From CAYMZZ01 sp046297935 (GTDB lineage: Bacteria > Bacteroidota > Bacteroidia > Chitinophagales > Chitinophagaceae): a stretch of DNA of 64,000 bases. The position numbers were made by a program, and so were the translations under genes. A model generated the notes under the pieces. The model ran no database searches. It saw only the letters and a program-made list of their open reading frames with translations, and was not told the DNA's origin. Every line of letters begins with the position of its first letter. Within the stretch, counting starts at the first letter, position 1. The stretch spans positions 1-64,000 of the forward strand of contig JBKBHA010000014.1 of NCBI GenBank assembly GCA_046297935.1, read 5' to 3'. Below, piece by piece: positions 33,559 to 43,066 of the stretch.

Positions 33559-34506
33559 ATGCGAGACATTAAACCATTCTTACTCATCCTGTTATCCATC
33601 GGTCTGGTGGGTACCTGGGTGTACCACCTGTACGACAAAACACAGTACAGCCAGCTCCGAACCGAAGTTTTTGTAAAAGATTCTGCCGCCGTGGCCGACG
33701 CTATACGCGATTCGCTGGCCGTGATTTATGCCTCTACGGTCGACGAACTGGACTCGAAGCTCTTGGCTACCGACAGCAGTTTGACCTTCACTCAATCACG
33801 GGCCGATTCACTTCAAAGAAGCCTCGACGGCCGAATGACGGAGATCAACCGACTGCGGAGCGAAATTCGCGAAATTCTGGGTAAGGGCAAACAAACCTCC
33901 GAAGAAGACATGGGCCATGCCCGCCAGATGATTGAGGAATTGCAGGGCCAGGTGAATTCTCTTCAGGCACAAAAAGACGGCATGGAAGAAGAAAAGACCA
34001 AAATGCTCCAGACCCTGAATCGCCTGACCGAAAAAGCGAATAGCCTGGAGAGTAGCATACGCAACCTGAGCGAAGAGAATGCCAGCCTGAATCAAAAAGT
34101 ACAAAGGGCGAGCGTATTTGTGGCGAATGCCATTGAGCTAAAAGCCGTGCAGGCAAAAGGCTCGCGCGAAGTTGCTACCAATAATGCCAAACGCACCGAC
34201 AAGTGGATTGTATCTTTTGAAGTGCAAAACAAAGTGCAGGACTTTGACAATGCAGAAGTGGCTGTGGTTATTGTACAGCCCGACAGGCAGATCCTTCAGA
34301 AAGAAGCCTGGGGCTCCGGCAATATGCAAACCATCGACGAAGGTGCCCGCCCCTACACACGCCAGGTCAAGTTTGATTACGCCCGCGACGAACGAAAATC
34401 ACTCACCTTTTCGCTTGATGTAGATGAAGTGGAAAAAGGAAACTATACGCTCGAGCTCTGGCACAAAGGCTATATGATTGGGAAAACTGCCGCAGGGTTG
34501 AAATAA
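33559..34506 (+). CDS. Membrane-anchored coiled-coil protein, paralogue 2
   Basis: A 315-residue protein starting at the ATG at 33559 (a TTG three codons upstream is less likely). It has an N-terminal helix (about 5-24) ending GLVGTWVYHLYDK, a motif shared with GLLGTWGYLLWDK in the upstream paralogue. A coiled coil follows (about 60-195). The C-terminal domain carries NAKRTDKWIVSFEVQNKV and GNYTLELWHKGYMIGKT, matching the paralogue's domain. Shared order and motifs show a tandem duplication, now diverged. Function unknown. A very strong bidirectional hairpin follows. Confidence 0.8.
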   Translation: MRDIKPFLLILLSIGLVGTWVYHLYDKTQYSQLRTEVFVKDSAAVADAIRDSLAVIYASTVDELDSKLLATDSSLTFTQSRADSLQRSLDGRMTEINRLRSEIREILGKGKQTSEEDMGHARQMIEELQGQVNSLQAQKDGMEEEKTKMLQTLNRLTEKANSLESSIRNLSEENASLNQKVQRASVFVANAIELKAVQAKGSREVATNNAKRTDKWIVSFEVQNKVQDFDNAEVAVVIVQPDRQILQKEAWGSGNMQTIDEGARPYTRQVKFDYARDERKSLTFSLDVDEVEKGNYTLELWHKGYMIGKTAAGLK

Positions 34507-34520
34507 AAAGATAAAGAATA

Positions 34521-34571
34521 AAACATAAAAGGAAGAGCCTGCGACAAACGCAGGCTCTTCCTTTTATGTTT
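34521..34571. terminator. Perfect 23-bp hairpin between convergent genes
   Basis: Two perfectly complementary 23-base arms (34521-34543 and 34549-34571, core GGAAGAGCCTGCG) enclose a five-base loop. The arms end in A-rich and T-rich runs on the respective strands, so it can terminate both the plus-strand coiled-coil gene and the minus-strand TonB receptor gene. Confidence 0.9.
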
Positions 34572-34603
34572 CTTGAAACAATTTGCTCACCAATCGGCTA
34601 CTG

Positions 34604-37582
34604 TTAGAACAGGTTGTAACCGTAGCTCACGTAGTACAGACCTCCAACATAGGGGCTGCCGAAACCGGTACGGTAGTAGCTGTTGCCAAGGTTGGTGCCG
34701 CCAATACGGAACACGCTCTTGGTCTTAGGCATTCGGTAAGAAATCTGTGCATCTACCCAGGTAAAATAAGGCAGGGTACCGCTCACGAAAGTTCCTTCGT
34801 AGTAGTTATTATCCTGCCAGCGTACTACCACGTTAAAGCCAACTCCTTTGTACACATTATCATTACGCAGACCCAGGTTCCAGCGATATTTTGGCGCATT
34901 AAAGAATGATACAAAACCAGCGGGCACATCCTGCAACTGATCAGAGAAGAGGTTACCGTACATGTTGAATCCGCGGCCCAGTTGATATTCTGCACTTACA
35001 CCCCAGCCAATGGCTTTTACATCCTGCTGCGCATTTTGTACGTACGATACGTTGCGGGTTGTGAAGGGTGAATACAGGTCGGTAGCCGAGGGGTTTGCCA
35101 TGGCCGACTGTGCCACACCTATAGTAGCCACGAAATTCTTGTTGATGCTGTAATAAGCGTATGCATCCAGCAAAAGTTTACCTCCCAGAATGCCTTTATA
35201 ACCTACTTCAAAAGAATTCACTGTTTCAGGCTTAACCTCGCGGTACTGGGCCTGAATCAGCAGGTTGGTATTGGCAGGGTTTCCACTTGCGCGATAAGCA
35301 AGCACACTTGCGGCAGTGTACCCAGGATTGTTTCCATTCAGGCCATATTTGGTTTGTTGCTCAGGCAAACAACCAATCAGCAAGCCGGCACCGGTCAACA
35401 GGTCGATGTACTGGTTCTGGTTGGTGGGGAAACGGTAACCGGTTTGATAAGAAACACGGATATTATTGTCTTTCGCAACACGGAACAGCGCCGTGAAACG
35501 GGGTGTAAACTTGCCATCGAAATTGGTCTGCTTGTCGTAGCGACCAGCTGCGTTGATAGTCAGGAAGTCGTTGAAGAACTTCTTGCGCAACTGGATATAA
35601 CCACCGGTTTCGTTGATCCGGATTACTCCGCCGCCATCGTCAAACAAAGTACCTTCTGAATTGAGCGCCCACTGTTTCCACTGTGCTCCCACTACTACTT
35701 CCAACTGGTCCGAAAAATCGAGGGCATCACTCAGGTTCAACTGACCTTCACCAGAGTAAAGATCTGTTTTGTCCAGGAAGAGAGCCCCACCCTGTGAAAT
35801 CGGAATTTCCTGGCCGCGGCGTTTTGCATTTTCGAATGCGGGGGTGCCAGGCAAGTAGCGACCTGCATCAGCCACGCCACGCGCGTTGATATGAGCATTC
35901 TGATCGCTCATACCGGTTCCACCCAGGCGACGTGACTCGGAAAATGCAGCTACATATTGAGTAAACCAGGTCTGGTTGGTTTTCCATTGATCGTTGATAT
36001 ACACACCCAGCGCTGTGGCATTATACGATCCACCTGCATTTTCCTGAGTGGTGTATGCGCGCACAAACCAGGTCTTGCCACGAACTTCCAGCTTATGCTG
36101 AGCAATTTTCAGGTTGCGAAGTGCATAGCGGTCTGCACCGGTATACACGGTGGTACCAGTTCCAAAATACGAGCTCAGCGATGCTTCAATGTTGTTATTG
36201 ATCATGTAATGCAATGCCGCATTGAACTTGGCATTGATCGTGTTATAATCTACCAGATTCTTTTCCTCATAGCCGGTACGCGACACGTTTTGATTGGGAA
36301 TAGTACCATTGTTCAAACCAAGGTTTACCGGTACAAATGCCTGCATGGCCTGTACATAAGCCTGACGCTGTGCCCCGGTTAAACCCGGTACGCTGTTAGC
36401 GAATGCAGTGACGTTAGCGAGGAAACCATTGATCTGAGCCGATGAGGGGTTATTTCCCAAAATAGAATTGGCTACAACTGAAATATCGGTGGTGCCGCCG
36501 CTGCTGGCCAGCCCTGCAAATGCCTGCGAAAGCGGATTGGAGCGTACAGTAGAAGAAAGCAGGTTGGCAAACTGCAGCATATTCGCACTGGCTTCGTCAC
36601 CATAAATATTTACACCATTGAAATTGGGATCGTTCTGACGATTACCACCCACCACACTACTCAACACACCAATTTGTTGTTTATTACGATAATCATCAGC
36701 CTGCCAGTCATTCGCCTTTACTAAAGCAGCTGAAAACTTGAAAGCAAATTTGTTGTTGATGGCCTTAGCCCAGCGAAGCGACCAGTCGTAGTATGGTGAA
36801 GCAGAACGCTGCTTGCCATCCACGTGCATGATTCCCTGCTTGATGTTGAAGCTAAGTCCCTGGTACTTGAAAGGATTTTTGCTGTTGATCAGCAATGTAC
36901 CGTTCAAACCACCTGAACCATACAATGCCGATGATGCTCCAGCCAGCAATTCAACGTTATCAACATCCAGTTCGTTAGGCCCAATGATATTTCCTACCGA
37001 AAAGTTCAAACCCGGTGCCTGGTTATCCATACCGTCGATCAACTGATTGAGACGGGTATTACCGCTGCTCACAAAACCACGGGTGGTAACAGTGCGGAAG
37101 GTGAGGCTGGCCGTATGCATATCCACGCCCTTCAGGTTAGCGATAGCTTCGTAGTAATTGGGTGCGGGAACGTTGCGGATGGTTGCGCTACTCATTCTCT
37201 CCACAGTTACGGGCGACTCGAGTATACGTGTGGGGGTACGAGTGGCGGCTACTACCACTTCCTGACCAAGGGTGCTGACAGGTTTGAAGTCAACTTCTAC
37301 CGCTTTAGATGCGTCTGAAACGGCTATCTCCATTTGCTCAAATCCTACAGAACTCACTACAAGTGTTACGGGTAATTTTTCTACAGAAAGGCTGAATGCG
37401 CCGTCGGAATTGGTGAAAGTACCTACGTTCGTTCCTTTAACCAATACAGAAACGGCTGGCACCACTTCGCCGGTACCTGCATTTCGAACGGTACCGGTGA
37501 TGGTAATGTTTTGGGCAAAAGCAGCAATCGAAAGCAGGCTGGCAACAATCCACACAGCCATAAAGCGATAGCCTTTTCTCAT
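34604..37582 (-). CDS. TonB-dependent outer-membrane receptor
   Basis: A 992-residue receptor with a signal peptide ending AAFAQ (about 1-24), a carboxypeptidase-like domain (ITGTVRNAGTGEVVPAVSVLVKG, about 27-105), a plug domain (VVVAATRTPTRILESPVTVERMS, TTRGFVSSGNTRLNQLIDGMDNQ, NVELLAGASSALYGSGGLNGTLLINSK) and a 22-strand-type barrel. It ends VSYGYNLF, with the expected terminal aromatic. It uses TonB energy to import a ligand, which cannot be named. No SusD-like gene or siderophore gene is adjacent, so a siderophore, cobalamin or oligomer substrate is equally possible. It is monocistronic. Confidence 0.93.
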   Translation of the reverse strand: MRKGYRFMAVWIVASLLSIAAFAQNITITGTVRNAGTGEVVPAVSVLVKGTNVGTFTNSDGAFSLSVEKLPVTLVVSSVGFEQMEIAVSDASKAVEVDFKPVSTLGQEVVVAATRTPTRILESPVTVERMSSATIRNVPAPNYYEAIANLKGVDMHTASLTFRTVTTRGFVSSGNTRLNQLIDGMDNQAPGLNFSVGNIIGPNELDVDNVELLAGASSALYGSGGLNGTLLINSKNPFKYQGLSFNIKQGIMHVDGKQRSASPYYDWSLRWAKAINNKFAFKFSAALVKANDWQADDYRNKQQIGVLSSVVGGNRQNDPNFNGVNIYGDEASANMLQFANLLSSTVRSNPLSQAFAGLASSGGTTDISVVANSILGNNPSSAQINGFLANVTAFANSVPGLTGAQRQAYVQAMQAFVPVNLGLNNGTIPNQNVSRTGYEEKNLVDYNTINAKFNAALHYMINNNIEASLSSYFGTGTTVYTGADRYALRNLKIAQHKLEVRGKTWFVRAYTTQENAGGSYNATALGVYINDQWKTNQTWFTQYVAAFSESRRLGGTGMSDQNAHINARGVADAGRYLPGTPAFENAKRRGQEIPISQGGALFLDKTDLYSGEGQLNLSDALDFSDQLEVVVGAQWKQWALNSEGTLFDDGGGVIRINETGGYIQLRKKFFNDFLTINAAGRYDKQTNFDGKFTPRFTALFRVAKDNNIRVSYQTGYRFPTNQNQYIDLLTGAGLLIGCLPEQQTKYGLNGNNPGYTAASVLAYRASGNPANTNLLIQAQYREVKPETVNSFEVGYKGILGGKLLLDAYAYYSINKNFVATIGVAQSAMANPSATDLYSPFTTRNVSYVQNAQQDVKAIGWGVSAEYQLGRGFNMYGNLFSDQLQDVPAGFVSFFNAPKYRWNLGLRNDNVYKGVGFNVVVRWQDNNYYEGTFVSGTLPYFTWVDAQISYRMPKTKSVFRIGGTNLGNSYYRTGFGSPYVGGLYYVSYGYNLF

Positions 37583-37697
37583 AAATAAGCAATTTTGGTT
37601 TTGGAATATGATGGAAAAATAAGGATTGTCGGGTGTTTGTAAAAATTTAATTTTTAGGCAGAAAGAATAATTTGTTGAAATCTTGGAAGGGTGAAAC

Positions 37698-37728
37698 TTG
37701 CCTGATTTTCAGGCCCTGCTTACTTTCG
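37698..37728 (+). promoter_or_regulatory. Putative purC promoter
   Basis: TTG (37698-37700) and TACTTTCG (37721-37728), one base off TAnnTTTG, are separated by 20 bp, the spacing expected for Bacteroidota primary-sigma promoters. The purC ATG is at 37733, so the transcript would start at or very near the start codon. Confidence 0.5.
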
Positions 37729-37732
37729 ATTT

Positions 37733-38665
37733 ATGGCCGAATTCAGCTTCCCGGGACAGTCCCGGTTTTACCGCGGCAAGGTACGCGACGTATACACAAT
37801 CGACGACATCCTGGTCATGATCGCCTCCGATCGGATCTCGGCTTTCGACGTCATTCTTCCACGACCAATCCCCTTCAAGGGTCAGGTGCTGAACCAGATT
37901 GCGGCGCATATGCTCAACGCCACCCGTGATATCTGCCCCAACTGGCTGTTGGATGTACCGGCGCCGAACGTGTCGATCGGCCGCCGCTGTGAACCTTTCC
38001 GGATTGAAATGGTAGTACGGGGCAACCTGGTGGGACATGCCTGGCGCACTTACGCGGCCGGCAAAAGAGAATTGTGCGGTGCATTGATGCCAGACGGACT
38101 AAAGGAGAACGACTATTTTCCCCGACCCATTGTCACCCCTTCTACCAAAGCAGAGCAGGGTCACGACGAGGACATTTCGCCAGCACAAATATTAAGTCAG
38201 GGACTGGCGACCGCGGAGGAATGGAAAATACTGGAGGAATACGCGCTTCAACTTTTTGAACGCGGGCGTGATCTGGCAGCCAAGCAGGGACTGATCCTGG
38301 TCGATACCAAATATGAGTTTGGAAAGATTGGAGATAGCATTTACCTGATGGATGAAATACATACTCCCGACAGCAGTCGTTATTTTTATGCTGATGGGTT
38401 TGAAGAAAGACAGGTCAAAGGGGAGCGACAAAAGCAATTGAGCAAAGAATTTGTAAGAGAATGGCTGATCGCAAACAACTTCATGGGCAAGGAAGGACAA
38501 ACGGTGCCAGACATGAGCGACGATTGGGTCAACACGATCTCTGCCCGGTATATAGAGCTTTACGAAAAAGTGATAGGTCAGCCGTTTCGGCCTGAGCCAT
38601 TAAGCGACGAAGAAACGTACACTCGGGTGATTACCGCCCTCGGGAAAATTAACAGCAAATCGTAA
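37733..38665 (+). CDS. purC: Phosphoribosylaminoimidazole-succinocarboxamide synthase
   Basis: Joins CAIR and aspartate in purine synthesis, using ATP. The 310-residue protein starts FRYRGKVRD-like (SRFYRGKVRDVYTIDD), then ASDRISAFDVILPRPIPFKG, the CRPFRIEMVVRGNLVGHAWRTY segment and LILVDTKYEFGKIG and DEIHTPDSSRYF, all SAICAR synthase hallmarks. Length fits the long form of the family. It lies between a TonB receptor gene and a lipoprotein gene and appears monocistronic. purM is the other purine gene in this window, about 8 kb to the left. Confidence 0.96.
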   Translation: MAEFSFPGQSRFYRGKVRDVYTIDDILVMIASDRISAFDVILPRPIPFKGQVLNQIAAHMLNATRDICPNWLLDVPAPNVSIGRRCEPFRIEMVVRGNLVGHAWRTYAAGKRELCGALMPDGLKENDYFPRPIVTPSTKAEQGHDEDISPAQILSQGLATAEEWKILEEYALQLFERGRDLAAKQGLILVDTKYEFGKIGDSIYLMDEIHTPDSSRYFYADGFEERQVKGERQKQLSKEFVREWLIANNFMGKEGQTVPDMSDDWVNTISARYIELYEKVIGQPFRPEPLSDEETYTRVITALGKINSKS

Positions 38666-38669
38666 ACGA

Positions 38670-38742
38670 AAATTTGGGAATCTGTTAATTTGGAAATTTG
38701 AGTGGTTCGCTACAAATTTAAAATTAACAGATTCCCAATTTA
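38670..38742. terminator. AT-rich long hairpin after purC
   Basis: TTGGGAATCTGTTAATTT (38674-38691) and its exact complement (38721-38738) form an 18-bp stem around a 29-base loop, with AT-rich extensions. It sits directly after the purC stop and just before the end of the convergent lipoprotein gene, so it may terminate both. Confidence 0.6.
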
Positions 38743-38756
38743 GAAGCTCGAGGAGT

Positions 38757-39200
38757 TTACCGCTTCTTATACAACCCCTGTTTTATTTGTTTCTTTTCTC
38801 CGCCTCTGCCGTATGTGTAGCAAAGATTGTCGATCACGTATTGAGCTTCGCCGTACGATAACCAGTAGTCTGTTACTTCTCCACGGAAAATGGAATTGTC
38901 CATGTAGTTATAAAAATCCCGATAGCCGCGGCGGCTCAAATCACCAAATACTTCATCGCCTTCAAAAGGAACTCTGCCACCGGTTTGACGAATAATGGTA
39001 TAGCCGTTGAAGGTTTCAACAACAATGTATGGGCAATAGGTGTCTGCGTACACCACATAGCCATTCTCCTTGCTCATCCAGTAGTCAATATCGTCGCCGC
39101 CATAGTATGCACGCCGGCTACAGCTACTGAGTACAACAACAAACAGGGCAAGTATGCCGGTGCCGGTTAAAATGTTGCGGAGTGTAAATGTCTTTTTCAT
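38757..39200 (-). CDS. Small lipoprotein of unknown function
   Basis: A 147-residue protein with a lipoprotein signal: hydrophobic stretch to about residue 25, then the lipobox LSSC with the acylated Cys at 27. The mature chain is Tyr-rich (RRAYYGGDDIDYWMSKENGYVVYADTYCPYIVVE) and has a central segment with TIIRQTGGRVPFEGDEVFGDLSRRGYRDFYN. It ends in a Lys-rich tail (GGEKKQIKQGLYKKR). No family was recognised. It is a single gene between purC and the divergent lactonase-like gene. Confidence 0.7.
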   Translation of the reverse strand: MKKTFTLRNILTGTGILALFVVVLSSCSRRAYYGGDDIDYWMSKENGYVVYADTYCPYIVVETFNGYTIIRQTGGRVPFEGDEVFGDLSRRGYRDFYNYMDNSIFRGEVTDYWLSYGEAQYVIDNLCYTYGRGGEKKQIKQGLYKKR

Positions 39201-39333
39201 AATCCTGCATTTTGTGTGATTGATGGTTTTCCGTTCTATGGAGTTAAGACGGCAAAGCCTTCGCCGCGTTTACCTAACGTTTGTTAAATTATCGCCAAGG
39301 AAATCTTAATACCAAAATGCCTATCTTTTCATT

Positions 39334-40458
39334 ATGAAATACGTACTAAAGCTCGCTCCGATGCTACTGATGGGAGTACATTTAAATGCGCAGAAAAATG
39401 TCCAGTTGTATATAGGCACTTATACTGGCGAAGGCAGCAAGGGTATCTACCAATATAATTTTAATACAGAAACAGGCCAGGCCACTACTGGCCGGGTTAC
39501 AGAAGCTTCCAATCCTTCCTATATCTGCATTTCCGCTGATCAGAAATTTTTATATGCCATACACGAAAATGGTGGCGACAACAAGAGCGGCGAAATTTCA
39601 GCATACAGCCGAAATGCGGCCACAGGAGAACTTACTCTGCTCAACACACAACCGACCGGCGGCGACCACCCTTGTTATGTTTCCACCGACCGGCACGGAA
39701 AATGGGTGGTGGCCGGCAATTATAGCGGCGGAAATATTGCGGTGTTTTCTATCAGAGAAGATGGGCGTTTGGGTGAACGTAGTTTTTTACAGCAACATAC
39801 TGGTAGTGGCAGCAATCCCGACCGTCAGGAAAAACCCCATGTACACTGCACCGCTTTTTCGCCCGATCAGAGAATGCTACTTGTGCCAGACCTGGGAATT
39901 GACCGGATAATGATATACAAGGTTGATATTTTTACAGGTGCTTTAACCCCGGCAGACCAGCCCTGGTATCAGGCCGATGCGGGTGCTGGTCCCCGCCACA
40001 TCACGTTTTCGCCATCGGGCAAACACGCGTATCTGATCGAGGAATTAAGTGGCACGGTAGTAGCCTTTCAATGGAAAAAAAATCGATTGAAACGAATGCA
40101 GCGTATCAGCACGCTGGCGGCCGGTGAAACCAATTTTGCCGGTAGTGCCGATATTCATGTATCGCCCGACGGAAACTTTCTTTACGCCAGCAACAGAGCC
40201 GACTATAACAATATCGCGATCTACCGCATCGATCCTAAGAAAGGAACACTCAGCCTGGTTGGACACCAGTCGACGTTGGGTAAAGGGCCTCGCCATTTTT
40301 CATTTGACCCCAGCGGGAAATTTGTACTCGTTGGTAATCAAACCAGCAATCAGGTGGTTATATTCAGGTATGATTCGGCCACGGGAAAATTAAGCGACAC
40401 GGGCAACCGGATAGAGGTAGGTAAACCTGTTTGTTTTGCCTGGGCCAGCATGCCCTGA
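39334..40458 (+). CDS. Secreted lactonase-family seven-bladed beta-propeller
   Basis: A 374-residue protein with a signal peptide (MKYVLKLAPMLLMGVHLNAQ). The body has repeated propeller words: YIGTYTGEGSKGIYQYNF, ASNPSYICISADQKFLYAIHE, GGDHPCYVSTDRHGKWVVAGNYSGG, FSPSGKHAYLIEEL, HVSPDGNFLYASNR and FDPSGKFVLVGNQTSNQ. These match the 6-phosphogluconolactonase (YbhE-type) family. Because this copy is exported, it is unlikely to serve the cytoplasmic pentose phosphate pathway; the substrate is unknown. It is convergent with a histidine kinase gene only 12 bp away. Confidence 0.9.
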   Translation: MKYVLKLAPMLLMGVHLNAQKNVQLYIGTYTGEGSKGIYQYNFNTETGQATTGRVTEASNPSYICISADQKFLYAIHENGGDNKSGEISAYSRNAATGELTLLNTQPTGGDHPCYVSTDRHGKWVVAGNYSGGNIAVFSIREDGRLGERSFLQQHTGSGSNPDRQEKPHVHCTAFSPDQRMLLVPDLGIDRIMIYKVDIFTGALTPADQPWYQADAGAGPRHITFSPSGKHAYLIEELSGTVVAFQWKKNRLKRMQRISTLAAGETNFAGSADIHVSPDGNFLYASNRADYNNIAIYRIDPKKGTLSLVGHQSTLGKGPRHFSFDPSGKFVLVGNQTSNQVVIFRYDSATGKLSDTGNRIEVGKPVCFAWASMP

Positions 40459-40470
40459 TCGCTGTATGCT

Positions 40471-41850
40471 TTAATTAGCAGGAGGCAGAGTGAAAGAAAA
40501 TACGGAACCCCTGCCCTCTTCGCTTTCCACAAACATACGGCCACCGTTTTTCGACAAAGACTCCTTACACAACATCAGACCCAGTCCGGTGCCCGATTCG
40601 TTGGCTGTGCCTTTTGTTGTGTAGAAATCACGTCCGTTGATTTTTGCTAGTGCCTCCTCCGACATACCCAATCCGGTATCTTCTACAAATACTTCCACAA
40701 AATCACCCGCAGCCTGAGTACCCAGACAAACCTTGCCGTTGGCTGGTGTGAACTTGATGGCATTCGATAACAAATTACGTAATACAAGGTCGATCATATC
40801 CTTGTCGGCAAAAACATATACCGGTTGCTCAGCCTTTAGTTCCAGGTAAACCTGTTTTGATTCAGCCTGCAACCGAAGCAATGCGGCTACATCCTGTATC
40901 ATCTGGCGTAAATCGAGCAGTTGCGGACGTGCACTTTCGCTCTGCATCTGGCTCTTTGCCCAATGCAGCAGATTTTCCATGAGGCTGGTTGTGTAATTGA
41001 GATCCCGGACCACATCGGGTACCATCAGTTTCAGATCATCCGCGGGTAAATTGAATTCCTCCACATTACGGAACAAATTACGTAATGCATAGATCGGCGT
41101 CTTAAGATCATGCGAAATGACTGAGAACAACTTATTCTTCAGTGCATCCAGTTCTTTTAGTTCAACTGTCTGCTTTTGAAGCTGTGCAGCCTTGTCGGCA
41201 ATTTCTCTTTTCTGCGCGGCAATTTCTTCATTGTACGCCTGTAGCTGTTCGTTGCGGCGGATTATACCGCGCTGGTATCTGGCATTCTCTTGTTTGATTA
41301 GATACAGTCCCAGAAAAATGAATACAGCGGCCAAACCGTGGTTGAAAAAATAAAAACCATAGCTTACGTCAATCAGTCGAAAATCATAGTCTTTCCAAAA
41401 CACAAACACCGCCAGGTAACACCCAATTGAAAGTCCAAACGCGAAAAAAACATTCAGCAGGCGCTGCAAAAAGAACACTGATAAAACTCCGTAAAGGATG
41501 AAGAACAGTTCAATACCTACGTCCACCCCGGCTGCGTACACCAGTGAGGTCATAACCGGATAAAGCGAAAAATAAATGACCCTTGCAAGTTCGTATCGCT
41601 GCGAACGATTGCAGTAAAGTACAAGAAGACTGATGACTGCAGGAGAAAATGCCACCACCCATGCCAGCATTGGGAGTTGATGGGTATCGATAAGTCCGGC
41701 CACCGGAACTGCCAGACCCGAAAGCAGGGCTATGAAATTGAGAAGGTTAAAGATGCCGAGTTTACGGCGCTCGTATTCATCAAGCGTTGGGCTCATACCG
41801 TTTTGCTGAATAGCCAAAACGGCATTTTTCAAAAACTGAAAACTGTTCAT
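40471..41850 (-). CDS. Membrane-bound sensor histidine kinase (orphan)
   Basis: From the ATG at 41850 the protein is 459 residues; the upstream open frame (39 codons) is not needed. About six transmembrane helices fill residues 30-190, followed by a coiled coil (about 195-240). The HisKA domain has His247 in SVISHDLKTPIYALRN. The ATPase domain has the N-box LRNLLSNAIKFTPANG, the G1 box VEDTGLGMSEE and the G2 box GTGLGLMLCKESL. There is no periplasmic sensor domain, so sensing is probably within the membrane. No response regulator gene is adjacent, which makes it an orphan kinase. It is convergent with the lactonase-like gene. Confidence 0.9.
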   Translation of the reverse strand: MNSFQFLKNAVLAIQQNGMSPTLDEYERRKLGIFNLLNFIALLSGLAVPVAGLIDTHQLPMLAWVVAFSPAVISLLVLYCNRSQRYELARVIYFSLYPVMTSLVYAAGVDVGIELFFILYGVLSVFFLQRLLNVFFAFGLSIGCYLAVFVFWKDYDFRLIDVSYGFYFFNHGLAAVFIFLGLYLIKQENARYQRGIIRRNEQLQAYNEEIAAQKREIADKAAQLQKQTVELKELDALKNKLFSVISHDLKTPIYALRNLFRNVEEFNLPADDLKLMVPDVVRDLNYTTSLMENLLHWAKSQMQSESARPQLLDLRQMIQDVAALLRLQAESKQVYLELKAEQPVYVFADKDMIDLVLRNLLSNAIKFTPANGKVCLGTQAAGDFVEVFVEDTGLGMSEEALAKINGRDFYTTKGTANESGTGLGLMLCKESLSKNGGRMFVESEEGRGSVFSFTLPPAN

Positions 41851-42031
41851 AGTACGGAAGCGTTGGTGGATTAACGGCTTTCGTAGGGATGGGATCGAAT
41901 CGAATTTTCTAAGGATGATGGTTCGAGAACATATACGGTAGTGGCTGAAGAATGGTTTGACAATCATCGAATTTTTTCTACAGCATCCACTTCAGGATAT
42001 AGTCCACATAATCAACGCCTTAATTGAAGAA

Positions 42032-43066
42032 TTATTGCCATCCACCCGGCATTTGTTTGCGTCGGCGCGATTTATTGAACACATTCCTGCCCTTATCAAT
42101 CCCGGATCTCAGACGACGCTGTTCTTCTGCGGGAAGGTGGATTACCGACTGACACTCGCTGCTACAGCAGCCTTCAAATTGGGCCTTGCATTTTTCGCAT
42201 TGGATAAAAAGCAGATGACAGGCATCATTTACGCAGTTTACGTGCGTATCTGCGGGCTCGCCACATTGATGGCATTTGGCAATAATCTCTTCCGTAATCC
42301 GCTCGCCCATGCGTTGATCGAACACAAAATTTTTACCGCGAAATTTATTGGGAAGTCCTTTTTCTTTAACCTGGTTACTGTAATGTATGATGCCCCCTTC
42401 GAGATGAAACACATTGCTGAATCCCTGGTGAAGCATATATGCAGAGGCTTTTTCACAACGGATGCCGCCGGTGCAGTACATGATGATTGGTCGATCCTTA
42501 TTTTCCTTCATCATTTCAGCTGCCATCGGCAGCTGTTCACGGAAAGTATCGCTGGGTATTTCGATAGCATTCTGAAAATGGCCTACTTCGTATTCGTAGT
42601 GATTGCGCATATCAATCACCACGGTTTCAGGGTCCGCTGTCAATTGGTTGAACTGCTCGGCATTCACATATTTCCCCTTATTCTCCATGCTGAAATTCGG
42701 GTCTTCAATTCCGTCGGCCACAATTTTGGGCCTCACCTTGATGTCGAGCACATAGAACGACTTTCCGTCATCATCCACCGCCAGATTGAGCCGTAAGCCA
42801 TTGAGTGGTTCAATCTGATAAAGGTATTCCCGAAAAGGAACAAGGTTTTCTGTAGGTACACTGATCTGTGCATTGATGCCCTCCTGTGCCACATAAATGC
42901 GACCCAATACACCCAGCTTCGCAAATTCGCGATAGAGTGTGTTCCGGAATGTTTCTGGTTCAGCAATTGGGAAATAACAATAAAACGAAATGGTGGTGCG
43001 GGGCGTTTCATCACGCAGAATACGCTCCTTGAGCTCCTTTCGGGAGACACGGTTGTGGAGAGCCAT
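42032..43066 (-). CDS. trhO: tRNA uridine(34) hydroxylase, rhodanese-like
   Basis: Hydroxylates U34 of certain tRNAs (family knowledge, formerly YceA). The 344-residue protein has the N-terminal acylphosphatase-like domain (ISFYCYFPIAEPE, LGRIYVAQEGINAQIS), the rhodanese domain with VIDMRNHYEYEVGHFQNAI and active-site loop CTGGIRCEKAS, and a C-terminal Cys-rich zinc-binding region (KCHQCGEPADTHVNC, QCEKCKAQFEGCCSSEC). The family is confidently recognised. The ATG at 43066 fits the family N-terminus. Neighbours are unrelated genes on the same strand with spacings over 80 bp. Confidence 0.95.
   Translation of the reverse strand: MALHNRVSRKELKERILRDETPRTTISFYCYFPIAEPETFRNTLYREFAKLGVLGRIYVAQEGINAQISVPTENLVPFREYLYQIEPLNGLRLNLAVDDDGKSFYVLDIKVRPKIVADGIEDPNFSMENKGKYVNAEQFNQLTADPETVVIDMRNHYEYEVGHFQNAIEIPSDTFREQLPMAAEMMKENKDRPIIMYCTGGIRCEKASAYMLHQGFSNVFHLEGGIIHYSNQVKEKGLPNKFRGKNFVFDQRMGERITEEIIAKCHQCGEPADTHVNCVNDACHLLFIQCEKCKAQFEGCCSSECQSVIHLPAEEQRRLRSGIDKGRNVFNKSRRRKQMPGGWQ

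Noticed and set aside
41957..42796. 279-residue plus-strand frame overlapping trhO
   Set aside because: It is antisense to the well-supported trhO gene and shows no recognisable motif.
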